Origin: an uncultured Prolixibacteraceae bacterium
GTDB taxonomy: Bacteria > Bacteroidota > Bacteroidia > Bacteroidales > Prolixibacteraceae
DNA length: 64,000 bases
NCBI GenBank assembly: GCA_913063265.1
Contig: CAJXZG010000014.1
Span: 1-64,000 of the forward strand
Direction: 5' to 3'
Each line of letters opens with the position of its first letter. Position 1 is the stretch's first letter. The translations under genes were made by a program, and so were the position numbers. This document shows, in pieces, positions 15,172 through 23,524 of the stretch. Below the pieces are notes generated by a model. It saw only the letters and a program-made list of their open reading frames with translations, searched no databases and had not been told where the DNA came from.

Positions 15172-16446
15172 TCATACATCATAAGTTTTTGAAAGCTGAC
15201 TGGCCAGCTTTTTATCTTTAATATAGAACCGAATAAAAGAGCCAAAATTCAAACATTCATCCAGCCTGCAGGAGTTTATCAGTTTTCCCTCATAAACACA
15301 CATATCAGGGCAGCCATCGCACATATCAACAGTTCCGTCAGCTGAAAAATCAGGGGGCTGAACAATTCCGATATTGAGCGATTTTAGTGGGGAGAATAAC
15401 AGTAATGGATGAATCAAAATATATCGGCAAAACTCAGTAAACGTTTTTCTGACTTTTTTGTCAACAAGAGCAAAAAGAAAAATCTTTTTGCCAAATCTTT
15501 GTTTTTTAAAATGAACAAAATATCTGCCGGTTTTATAATGATAAAAAGTTTGTACCAGTTCCATTACCCTGTTTCCGATGGAGCCGAACATTTTGCCCTT
15601 TGAGTTTAAAATGATGTTGCCAATCAACCATTTGATAGATTTGTGATTATGAGTACCACCCAGGTACGAATTGACATTATAATAAGGGAAATGTTTTTTT
15701 ATGGTGCTATATACATCCTGGGATTTTATGTTTATTTTATCAAAATCCTCTTCGCTAACCGCATAACCCAGGCTATTCTTTTTCAATTCAACTTTTTCAC
15801 CATTGGCAAAGTAGTCAATGTCGGATGAAACAGGCATACCTCTGTAGGTGATAAAGGTAAGTGTATTTACATAGTTGATATTATTGATGGCCCAATTTAT
15901 AAAAAGCGGGATATCATTTATATTTTCCGGATCTACAGTAATTCCAAAGGTTGTAGTCAATCCACCAACATCTGCCACCAGTTTTGCATAATGAAGCCTG
16001 ACAGCATTTAAGTCTAATTCACTGATATTTTTTTTATTTTTTAGCTCCGGCCTGTTTTGCGTTGAATCAATATGAAAACTTACGCCGGTTAAACCCGATT
16101 CTTTTAGTTTTGTTAATAATTTCACATTTAAAGCAACCCCGTTGGTAATAATCATACTTTTCATCCCGTTTTGTTTTACAAACATTACTATATCAACGAT
16201 TTCAGGATGTAAAATTGCTTCACCGCCGGCCAGAGTTACCGTATCGCATTTTCGCCACTTTTTCAGAAAAAGAATCTCATCTTTGATTTCATCCAATGTT
16301 TTATGCCCCGATTTATTTAATCGATAACAACCTTCACAATGTATGTTACAAACATCTGTAACTTCAACCCATCCAATCGGACTTTCATTTAAACTCCAGG
16401 GCAAACGATACAAATCTTTGTGGTTCGGATAAATCATATCAGTCAT
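15172..16446 (-). CDS. Radical SAM protein with C-terminal cysteine-rich segment
   Basis: The 424-residue protein carries the cluster motif CNIHCEGCY (Cys33, 37, 40) that binds the SAM-cleaving [4Fe-4S] cluster. TLAGGEAILHPEI is the GGE-type SAM-binding strand and IITNG is the next barrel strand. Near the C-terminus, CDGCPDMC and then CRLDEC may hold an auxiliary cluster. Between about residues 290 and 350 lies a strongly basic and hydrophobic stretch (HFKKQRFGKKIFLFALVDKK, then ILIHPLLLF), which might contact membrane or a lipid substrate. The gene follows the radical-SAM gene at 16486 by 39 bp on the same strand, so the two probably form an operon. Chemistry and substrate are unknown. Confidence 0.85.
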   Translation of the reverse strand: MTDMIYPNHKDLYRLPWSLNESPIGWVEVTDVCNIHCEGCYRLNKSGHKTLDEIKDEILFLKKWRKCDTVTLAGGEAILHPEIVDIVMFVKQNGMKSMIITNGVALNVKLLTKLKESGLTGVSFHIDSTQNRPELKNKKNISELDLNAVRLHYAKLVADVGGLTTTFGITVDPENINDIPLFINWAINNINYVNTLTFITYRGMPVSSDIDYFANGEKVELKKNSLGYAVSEEDFDKINIKSQDVYSTIKKHFPYYNVNSYLGGTHNHKSIKWLIGNIILNSKGKMFGSIGNRVMELVQTFYHYKTGRYFVHFKKQRFGKKIFLFALVDKKVRKTFTEFCRYILIHPLLLFSPLKSLNIGIVQPPDFSADGTVDMCDGCPDMCVYEGKLINSCRLDECLNFGSFIRFYIKDKKLASQLSKTYDV

Positions 16447-16485
16447 AACATTTGATATTTATGTTGGTTTTTACAGAATGAATCA

Positions 16486-17826
16486 TCAATCTGTAACTTT
16501 TAAACTTTTTAAAGCTCTTTGATTTCTTATTTTTTCGGAAGTAATATTTCTCCTTCTTATATGAAGAAAATCTTTTAATAAGCTTCTGTCTTTCAGAATC
16601 CACCTCAAAATAATCCTTATCATATGCGACTTTTTATAAAAAGTGTTTACCACCTCATTTCTTGCTTCAATTATTTCTGTTTGGCTGTAATGTTTATATT
16701 TAAAAGTTGGTATGTCTTTGCGAAGTTTTCCCCATTTCTTAAATATCCGGTTTTGTTTTTCCATTGTTGTGTAAAACGGAGTTCCCGGCCATGCGGTAAT
16801 GTAAAAGACACGGACCAAATCAACTTTAATTCTTTTCAAATCCTTGATCAGATGATAATGATAGTTTTTCTTTTGATCATCAAGCCCGAGAATTGTAGAT
16901 GCGATTACAGCCATTTTTTCACGATGAATATTCTTGACCACTTTTTTATAATCCAGTTTCAGATTATGCTTTTTATTTAAGAATTCAAGGGAAGAAGTAT
17001 TATTGGTTTCATATCCGATAAAAATAGCCCGGCAACCGGCTTGATACATAAGTTTCAACAATTCGGGCTGAAAGGCTATATTTACTGAAGCCTGACAACC
17101 CCATATAAATTGAAAATTCCGGGTTATCATTTTTCTCAGCAAATCCCTACGATTTTTATAATCATTTTCTCCGTATCCAATAAAATTTTCATCTGTAATT
17201 ATTATCAGTTTTTCATTTCTCAGGTTTTCCATATCCTCTAATACCGTTTCATGCGGAATGGTACGGTATTTTCTGTCCGTATAAATACTCAAATAACAAA
17301 AAGTGCAATGAAACGGGCATCCTCTTGATGTCATAAGTGAAGGATAAGGATAATTGGCATGAATAAATCTTCTGTCAGGCACACCCAGGGTTTTCAGGCT
17401 GATATTCATTTTTCCTTGGTAAACCGGTTTTATTTTTCCATTCTCATAATCCTTTAAAAATGAAAGCCATGGAGCTTCTCCCTCACCTTTGACAACCACA
17501 TCAAAGTGTTCGAGTGCTTCATCAGTCAGGGCTGTACCATGTGCACCTCCAAGCACGCAGCAGATTCCTCTTTTTCGCAAAATATCAGCCAGTTGATAAG
17601 CTCTGTTGATTCCGGAAGTAATGGATGAAAAAGCAACAATATCAGCTTTAATAGTTTCGGGATTTAAATTTTCACCTACATACTCGTCATACAGACTTAA
17701 ATCGTAATTATCAGGAGTATGTGCAGCCAGGTAGGCCAAAGCCAACGGACCATATAAAATATCAATGCCCTCGTTTTCTTTATAAAGAGAAGGATAACAA
17801 AATACGATTTTTCGTTTTTGTTTCAT
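16486..17826 (-). CDS. B12-binding-type radical SAM protein
   Basis: The start at 17826 (MKQKRKIVFCYPS) gives 446 residues; longer in-frame starts would add an unlikely extension. Residues 1-135 resemble a cobalamin-binding Rossmann domain (FCYPSL, VAFSSITSGINRAYQLADIL, VLGGAHGTA, VVVKGEGE). The radical-SAM barrel follows, with SRGCPFHCTFCY (Cys170, 174, 177), IITDENFIGYG and the WPGTPFYTTM motif frequent in class B enzymes. Such enzymes methylate or rearrange unactivated carbons; known substrates range from lipids and bacteriochlorophyll precursors to natural products. It lies upstream of the radical-SAM gene at 15172 and diverges from another B12-type enzyme at 18067 across 240 bp. Reaction unknown. 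Confidence 0.87.
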   Translation of the reverse strand: MKQKRKIVFCYPSLYKENEGIDILYGPLALAYLAAHTPDNYDLSLYDEYVGENLNPETIKADIVAFSSITSGINRAYQLADILRKRGICCVLGGAHGTALTDEALEHFDVVVKGEGEAPWLSFLKDYENGKIKPVYQGKMNISLKTLGVPDRRFIHANYPYPSLMTSRGCPFHCTFCYLSIYTDRKYRTIPHETVLEDMENLRNEKLIIITDENFIGYGENDYKNRRDLLRKMITRNFQFIWGCQASVNIAFQPELLKLMYQAGCRAIFIGYETNNTSSLEFLNKKHNLKLDYKKVVKNIHREKMAVIASTILGLDDQKKNYHYHLIKDLKRIKVDLVRVFYITAWPGTPFYTTMEKQNRIFKKWGKLRKDIPTFKYKHYSQTEIIEARNEVVNTFYKKSHMIRIILRWILKDRSLLKDFLHIRRRNITSEKIRNQRALKSLKVTD

Positions 17827-18066
17827 TTCGGTTTTTTCTTGTGTCAGATTCGTTATCCGATGACCAGATATCTGATTGATTTTTAATTCGATCAGCTTAT
17901 AAAAAGTTACGAATAAAATCCACATAAAAGAAATAACATGGTGATAATGAAACCGAAGTACAATTTTAAAGTAAACTAAAACAATTGGAGATTCACACAG
18001 GCAGGAGAGAATAACAAGTTAATTGCTCATAAGCAAAAGAGATTTCAAATTGGTAATCCTGTAATC

Positions 18067-19410
18067 ATGAAAAAGAAAGTATACCTGGTACAACCCAGTT
18101 ACCGAAAAATGGACAGAAGTGTGGTAAAGGGTTCTTCGATGATTATCAACTGCACTTTAAATGTACCTATGTTATTACCCACAATTCCAGATGACTGGGA
18201 GATTGATATTTGTCTGGAAAGTTTTAATCCCATTGATTTCTCCAACGATGCATCTGTTGTTTTTCTTAGTACCACCAGTTCAGATATGGTTCATGCATAT
18301 CATATTGCTGAAAAGTTCAAAAAACAAAATAAGAAGATTTTCTTTGGCGGACATTCAGACTCCCTGAGCGTGGAAGTAATGAAAAGAATTTGTGATGGAA
18401 TTTATTTTGGAAATCCTGACAAAAACCTGATGAAAACCATGCTCAACGATGCTTTAAATGATAACATTAAACAAGAATATCATTGTGGAATAAACATCGA
18501 TTTCCCTTTTGATTATTCTGTTTTCAAAGGACAAAAAATAGACCATTTGATTGTCGTTTCAGGTGTTGGTTGTGTATATAATTGTGATTACTGCCAGCAT
18601 ACGGTTCAGTACAATAAGATTCATAAACAGAGAAAAATAGACTGTGTAATTGCAGACTTAAAAAGTATTAAAGAATTTGCTCCCGTTGCAGCCTTTCGGG
18701 ATTCAAATTTTTATAATGAGAGTAATTATGTACATCAGTTATGCAATAGAATTATCCGCGAAAAATTAAATATGAAATGGGGGGCACAATGTCCGATAGG
18801 AATTGGAAAAGAACCTCAATTATTAAAGAAGATGTATCGAGCTGGTTGCAGAATGTTGTTTATTGGCTATGAATCACTTAATCAGGAAAATCTGAAAAGT
18901 GTAAGAAAACCAAACCGTGTTGACAAGTACAAGGAATACACAAAAAATATTCAGGATGCCGGAATTTATGTTGTGGGTTATTTTTTCTTTGGATTCGACT
19001 ATGATACCAAAGACAGTTTTACAGAAGTTTACGAATTTGTACGCGATACTAAACTTTCACTTCCCATAATTAATATTTATACTCCCGTGCCGGGAACAAG
19101 ATTATATAGCCGTTTGGTGAAAGAAAAAAGGGTGAAGCTGCCAACAGCACAGCATTTTGTTGAGTCAGATCCAATTTACAGTATCCCCTGCAGCCGTTGT
19201 CATTTTGAACCACTAAATGCTACAAAAAGAGAACTGGAAGATGGATTCTTAGAACTCTATCAAAAATTTACTACCCCCCGGGAAATACTCAGCAGATCAA
19301 AAGGAGCCAATTTACAAGAGTCGTTGCTGCTTCTTAAAATGAACCTTAATTTGAGGTTTGAAAGGAGAAAAATTGAAAAAGCACAGAAAATGAGGGAATT
19401 GGTTTGTTGA
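18067..19410 (+). CDS. B12-binding-type radical SAM protein
   Basis: The 447-residue protein has an N-terminal cobalamin-binding-like region (VVFLSTTSSDMVHAYHIAEK, IFFGGHSDSLSVEVMKRICD). The cluster motif SGVGCVYNCDYCQ (Cys169, 173, 176) follows, then barrel strands FRDSNFYNE, RMLFIGYES, VVGYFFFGFDYD, and the IYTPVPGTRLYSRLV motif typical of the class. It shares order and length with the divergent gene at 16486 but is clearly a separate paralogue. A few hydrophobic C-terminal residues are present, but no true membrane helix. With its neighbours it may act in one pathway, for instance stepwise methylation of a lipid or small molecule. That idea is inference from gene clustering. Confidence 0.87.
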   Translation: MKKKVYLVQPSYRKMDRSVVKGSSMIINCTLNVPMLLPTIPDDWEIDICLESFNPIDFSNDASVVFLSTTSSDMVHAYHIAEKFKKQNKKIFFGGHSDSLSVEVMKRICDGIYFGNPDKNLMKTMLNDALNDNIKQEYHCGINIDFPFDYSVFKGQKIDHLIVVSGVGCVYNCDYCQHTVQYNKIHKQRKIDCVIADLKSIKEFAPVAAFRDSNFYNESNYVHQLCNRIIREKLNMKWGAQCPIGIGKEPQLLKKMYRAGCRMLFIGYESLNQENLKSVRKPNRVDKYKEYTKNIQDAGIYVVGYFFFGFDYDTKDSFTEVYEFVRDTKLSLPIINIYTPVPGTRLYSRLVKEKRVKLPTAQHFVESDPIYSIPCSRCHFEPLNATKRELEDGFLELYQKFTTPREILSRSKGANLQESLLLLKMNLNLRFERRKIEKAQKMRELVC

Positions 19411-19428
19411 GTTTTAATCTGTTAAATA

Positions 19429-21003
19429 TTATTTAATCCTAAACCAATCAAAGTCCACAAAACCTCCCGGTTCTTTTGTTGCATAATTAAACAGTGCAAA
19501 CCGGTATCCCATAAAGTGGGGTAGTGTATATTCCATTTTAAGTTGTGAACCGATTTTAGTCCATTCTTTTCCATCAAGACTATAATAAAAATCTGCCAGG
19601 TCGGTACGATCTTCAAAATTACAATCTGCTTTTAAATAGAGCTTGTCTTTATTAATCGGAATGCTTTCAATTACAACCGGGACATCATCATTTACTGTTT
19701 CCATTACAATTTGCTTTTTACCGTTTTCAAGTTTTACTCCAACAAGTCCATATTTTTTTTGCAACAGGGCCAACCCGGCAAAATCTCCTTCTTTCATATT
19801 GGAAATATCGATTAATGTTGAACCCGAACATTTTGGCCCTATGGTTCTTTGCGTTAAAGTGTTTCTGGCATCCAGAAAGTTTTTGTCAATCCGTCCGGTT
19901 TTTAAACGCAGATATCCTTTTCTTTCTTTTACCGACCAAAAACGATGATCAGGATTGTGATTCCATTGCCATACCAGAGGAAGGTCAGGCTCATTTTTTT
20001 TGCGTTTAAATTCATCAGAAGCTACAATTCCGGGAATCAATCCCTTTGATGCCGGCAACTCCTCAATCGAATCAGGAACTTTTCCGTCGATTCCCAAAAC
20101 CGGCCAGCCATTTTCCCATTTCACCGGAACCAAATACGGAATTCGTCCCACAGCTCCAAAATCCCTGAAAAGATAAGCATACCAGTTGCCTTCGGGAGTG
20201 TCAATCAAACCACCCTGTGCCACGCCTAAATCCTGCAATGCCAGTTTCCCTTCCCAGGGACCATGAATATTATCTGCCCGGTGAATAACAACAGTGCGCA
20301 TTCCACCACGCGGCCAGGTAATAATGAACAGGTAATACTTCCCGTTTACCTTAAAAAGTTGTGACCCTTCACCAAGGCCACTGTTGGCTCCGGAGGGTAT
20401 GTTGGCATTTTCAATCAAAACTTTTTCAGTTCCTTCTTTTAATCCCGAAAGATCCCCTTTTAATTCAGCAATCCTGAGTTTTTTTACTCCCCAGATGATA
20501 TAAATTTTACCGTCGTTGTCGAAGAAAATGGTATGGTCGTGAATAGAAGGTGCAAACGAAATGGTTTCCCATGGACCATTCTCAATGTCTTTGGTTTTAT
20601 AAATATAGGTTTTGCCTGTATTCCCCGAAAAAGTGGATACATAATAGGTGTCTTTGTGGTAACGGATGCAACTTGCCCATGAACCCCTGCTGTACATACT
20701 TTTCCCGTTATTCAGATTCAGGTCGTCCGCATCTCCCAAAGTTTCATACGCATAATTTACGAGTTTCCAGTTTACCAAATCTTCCGATTTCATGATGGGA
20801 ACACCCGGATTCATGTGCATGGTAGTGCTGCTCATGTAATAGTTTTTTCCTACCCGAATCATCGACATGTCTGGGACATCGGCAAAAATCATCGGATTGC
20901 TAAAGGATTTTTCAGCTTTGTTTTTGGTGTTTTGAGCTGATAAACCCAATTGGCCTATCCATAAAATGAAAATTATCAGGGAAGTAGTTTTTTGTATTTT
21001 CAT
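19429..21003 (-). CDS. GH43 glycoside hydrolase with C-terminal beta-sandwich
   Basis: The 524-residue secreted protein (signal ending near GLSA/Q) has a five-bladed beta-propeller GH43 domain at about 33-310. The catalytic set can be placed: base Asp45 in ADVPDMSMIR, pKa-modulating Asp156 in IHDHTIFFD, and acid Glu212 in LGEGSQLF. A C-terminal concanavalin-like domain at about 325-524 (EFKRK to FVDFDWFRI) is the kind found in beta-xylosidases and arabinofuranosidases. GH43 enzymes invert beta-xylosidic or alpha-L-arabinofuranosidic bonds. It is the last gene of a six-gene operon starting at 29028 and begins 22 bp after the GH127 gene, which favours an arabinose-related role. Confidence 0.9.
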   Translation of the reverse strand: MKIQKTTSLIIFILWIGQLGLSAQNTKNKAEKSFSNPMIFADVPDMSMIRVGKNYYMSSTTMHMNPGVPIMKSEDLVNWKLVNYAYETLGDADDLNLNNGKSMYSRGSWASCIRYHKDTYYVSTFSGNTGKTYIYKTKDIENGPWETISFAPSIHDHTIFFDNDGKIYIIWGVKKLRIAELKGDLSGLKEGTEKVLIENANIPSGANSGLGEGSQLFKVNGKYYLFIITWPRGGMRTVVIHRADNIHGPWEGKLALQDLGVAQGGLIDTPEGNWYAYLFRDFGAVGRIPYLVPVKWENGWPVLGIDGKVPDSIEELPASKGLIPGIVASDEFKRKKNEPDLPLVWQWNHNPDHRFWSVKERKGYLRLKTGRIDKNFLDARNTLTQRTIGPKCSGSTLIDISNMKEGDFAGLALLQKKYGLVGVKLENGKKQIVMETVNDDVPVVIESIPINKDKLYLKADCNFEDRTDLADFYYSLDGKEWTKIGSQLKMEYTLPHFMGYRFALFNYATKEPGGFVDFDWFRIK

Positions 21004-21025
21004 AACAAAGACTTATAAAATAAAG

Positions 21026-23431
21026 TTATTCAGATGGTTTTTCGTTTTTGACCAGACGAATAAAATAAACCGCTCCGGCAGTTGAACGCTCATGAGCCCG
21101 AAATTTCACCCGTATTTTTTCTTTTCCTTTGAGCATAAAATCGGGAATGGAATATTCCACATCCTGAAAACCACTCAGGTTCCATTTTCCTGTATTATCT
21201 TCAGAAATCAATTTTTTATCATCGATAAAAATATCAAACTTCCTGGTTCCCCATTCGGCACCCCAGTATCGAACTAACAGGCTGAGATTGGTTTCAGATT
21301 GAGTAGCCATTTCGTAACTAAAATAGCCTCCGTTTCTTGCATCGCGCCAAAACCGATCCTGAAAATTGCCGGCATTTGAATTTGATTTTTCCATAAAATG
21401 GTCTGCTTCGGGTTGTTGTTCTCCGGGAGCTACAAAATCCACAGTTCGCTTCTCCAAATCCAACCTCTCTTTTTCAAGATAAGCCAGCGAATCGAGGTAA
21501 GATTCATATTCTGAATTTGAAAGTGCCATCCAGTACATCATATATCTTGAATCATGGATTTGAAAAAATGGTTCAAACTCGATATTTACAGGATTAACTA
21601 TTTTTAAATCGGGAGCAATAAAATGCATGGGTTTATCTTTTTGCGGAATGATTTTATTACCAATGTTTGATAAATCATCTTCAATTATTATGGGTGCTTT
21701 GTCTATCGGAAGTTTTTCTCCACTGGCAATGTGCCCCCAGCGACTGTCGTCGGCTACCAGTCCTTTTAAGTTTTCGTTTCCTGTTTTTGCTGCCAGAAGA
21801 ATTGGTCCTCGCAAAAATGCAATATATTCAGGAACATTTGGCATGTGTTCAACCGAAGTAAGCATGGGCAACGAAATTTGCACTTCATCTCCTTTTTTCC
21901 AATCACGCTTAACAGCGATATAAGAAGAAGAAGTTACTTCAAATTTTTCAACCTTACCGTTAATTTTAATTTGTAAAATCCCTTCTTTTAACCACTTCGG
22001 ATAACGAATCATCAAAGTAAAATCAGAATCTCCTTCACTAATAGTCAATTTGGTTTTTTCTTCATAAGGGAATTTTGTTTCCTGGAGTATTTTAATTCCT
22101 TTTTCTTTCCAGTTCAGTTCTGAAGGGATAAATAAATTCAGATACAATGAATCCGTTGTATGGGTGTAAATAAACTGGTTGTATTTTCCATGATCCTCCA
22201 TTCCACTTCCAACGCAGCACCACATTGCTTCATTGGGTGCAGAATAAACCCTGTAATGTCTTGGGCGTGCCGGTGTGAAATACACATAACCTCCGTGTTC
22301 GGGATGCTGAACTGACAATATGTGGTTGTACAATGTTCTTTCGTAGTAGTCCACAATTCTGGCAGAAGGATTTGTACGAAAAAGTCCTTCTGTCAAACGA
22401 AGCATGTTGTAAGAATTACAGGATTCCGGCCCCTCTACTTCATTAACAAAATCGATGCTTGAAGATACGCTCGGGAAATGCTCTCTCCTGCTGTTTCCTC
22501 CAAAAGCAAGCGTACGGTTTTGGGTTACCGTTTCCCAGAAAAATAACCCTGCTTTTTGATAGTTTTTATCATTGCTTAGTTCCGCAATTCTTTGAAATCC
22601 GATGGCTTTCGGCACCTGGGTGTTGGCATGCAGGTTGTCAAGGTTATCATTTTCTGCAGCCATTGCATCCAGCAACATCCGGTGTGAAAAACGTTTGGCA
22701 GCAGTCAGGTATTTTTTTTCTCCGGTTATTTGATATGCATCGGCAAAAACTTCATTCATCCCTCCATGTTCGATATCGAGCATCGATTGCATTTGCTCAT
22801 CAGAAAGCTCAGAAGTGATATTGATTCCCCAATCGCAGAATTTCAGAAAAAGATTTTTGGCATCTTTATTTCCTGTATAATGCCAGGCATCGCGCAAGCC
22901 TGCATACATTTTATGAAGATTGTACCAAGGAACCCATGCCGAGCGAAATGCCCGTAATTCACCTTTTTTGAAGGCAGTCCAGATATTTTTACTATTGGGT
23001 ACTCCACCAACAAATCCAACTCCCCAGTCGGGATAATTCCTGGCACTGGCTTCCTGACAAGCTTTGAGCTCAGAAATCATATATTCCATTCGTTTCTTAC
23101 ATTCTTTATTTCCGGTGGCAGCATAATTCATAGCCATTGCAGTGAGATAATGTCCCCCGATATGTCCGTCGAGACCATCCCAGTTTTTGTAACTCTCGCC
23201 TTTGGGTGACAAACCAGCTTCTTTTCTGTAAGGAGCCAGCAGGCGATCAACATCGTATTGCAAAAGAACATCAATATTCAGGTCGCAGGCATGTTTAAAC
23301 GGGCCATCCAGCAATTGTACATCCTGCAAAGGGAATTCGTTGGAGTAAAGCCGTTCCTGAGTGTATCCAATTCCGTTAATGAATAAGAAAATCAGGAGTG
23401 AGTATATAAGAACTATGTTTTTCATTTTCAT
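21026..23431 (-). CDS. GH127 beta-L-arabinofuranosidase (DUF1680 family)
   Basis: The ATG at 23431 is preferred to an upstream TTG because it puts the signal peptide (MKMKNIVLIYSLLIFLF) at the N-terminus; the product is 801 residues. The (alpha/alpha)6 domain carries the zinc-thiolate site of GH127: Glu336 and Cys338 in EGPESCNSYN, and Cys405 and Cys406 in MWCCVGSGMEDHG. Spacing matches the family, in which a Cys serves as nucleophile. A C-terminal beta-sandwich with a lectin-like region (residues about 680-790, GAEWGTRKFDIFIDD) follows. The enzyme removes terminal beta-L-arabinofuranose from arabinosides. It sits between GH51 and GH43 in the arabinose operon. Family firm; linkage inferred. 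Confidence 0.92.
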   Translation of the reverse strand: MKMKNIVLIYSLLIFLFINGIGYTQERLYSNEFPLQDVQLLDGPFKHACDLNIDVLLQYDVDRLLAPYRKEAGLSPKGESYKNWDGLDGHIGGHYLTAMAMNYAATGNKECKKRMEYMISELKACQEASARNYPDWGVGFVGGVPNSKNIWTAFKKGELRAFRSAWVPWYNLHKMYAGLRDAWHYTGNKDAKNLFLKFCDWGINITSELSDEQMQSMLDIEHGGMNEVFADAYQITGEKKYLTAAKRFSHRMLLDAMAAENDNLDNLHANTQVPKAIGFQRIAELSNDKNYQKAGLFFWETVTQNRTLAFGGNSRREHFPSVSSSIDFVNEVEGPESCNSYNMLRLTEGLFRTNPSARIVDYYERTLYNHILSVQHPEHGGYVYFTPARPRHYRVYSAPNEAMWCCVGSGMEDHGKYNQFIYTHTTDSLYLNLFIPSELNWKEKGIKILQETKFPYEEKTKLTISEGDSDFTLMIRYPKWLKEGILQIKINGKVEKFEVTSSSYIAVKRDWKKGDEVQISLPMLTSVEHMPNVPEYIAFLRGPILLAAKTGNENLKGLVADDSRWGHIASGEKLPIDKAPIIIEDDLSNIGNKIIPQKDKPMHFIAPDLKIVNPVNIEFEPFFQIHDSRYMMYWMALSNSEYESYLDSLAYLEKERLDLEKRTVDFVAPGEQQPEADHFMEKSNSNAGNFQDRFWRDARNGGYFSYEMATQSETNLSLLVRYWGAEWGTRKFDIFIDDKKLISEDNTGKWNLSGFQDVEYSIPDFMLKGKEKIRVKFRAHERSTAGAVYFIRLVKNEKPSE

Positions 23432-23524
23432 TTTAGTATTTCTCTGTAACTGCAACTTTTTTATCTGTAAACTTTTTTTATTTGATGTCCCGATAAAAGG
23501 TTTTTATAATTTAATTAATCAAAG

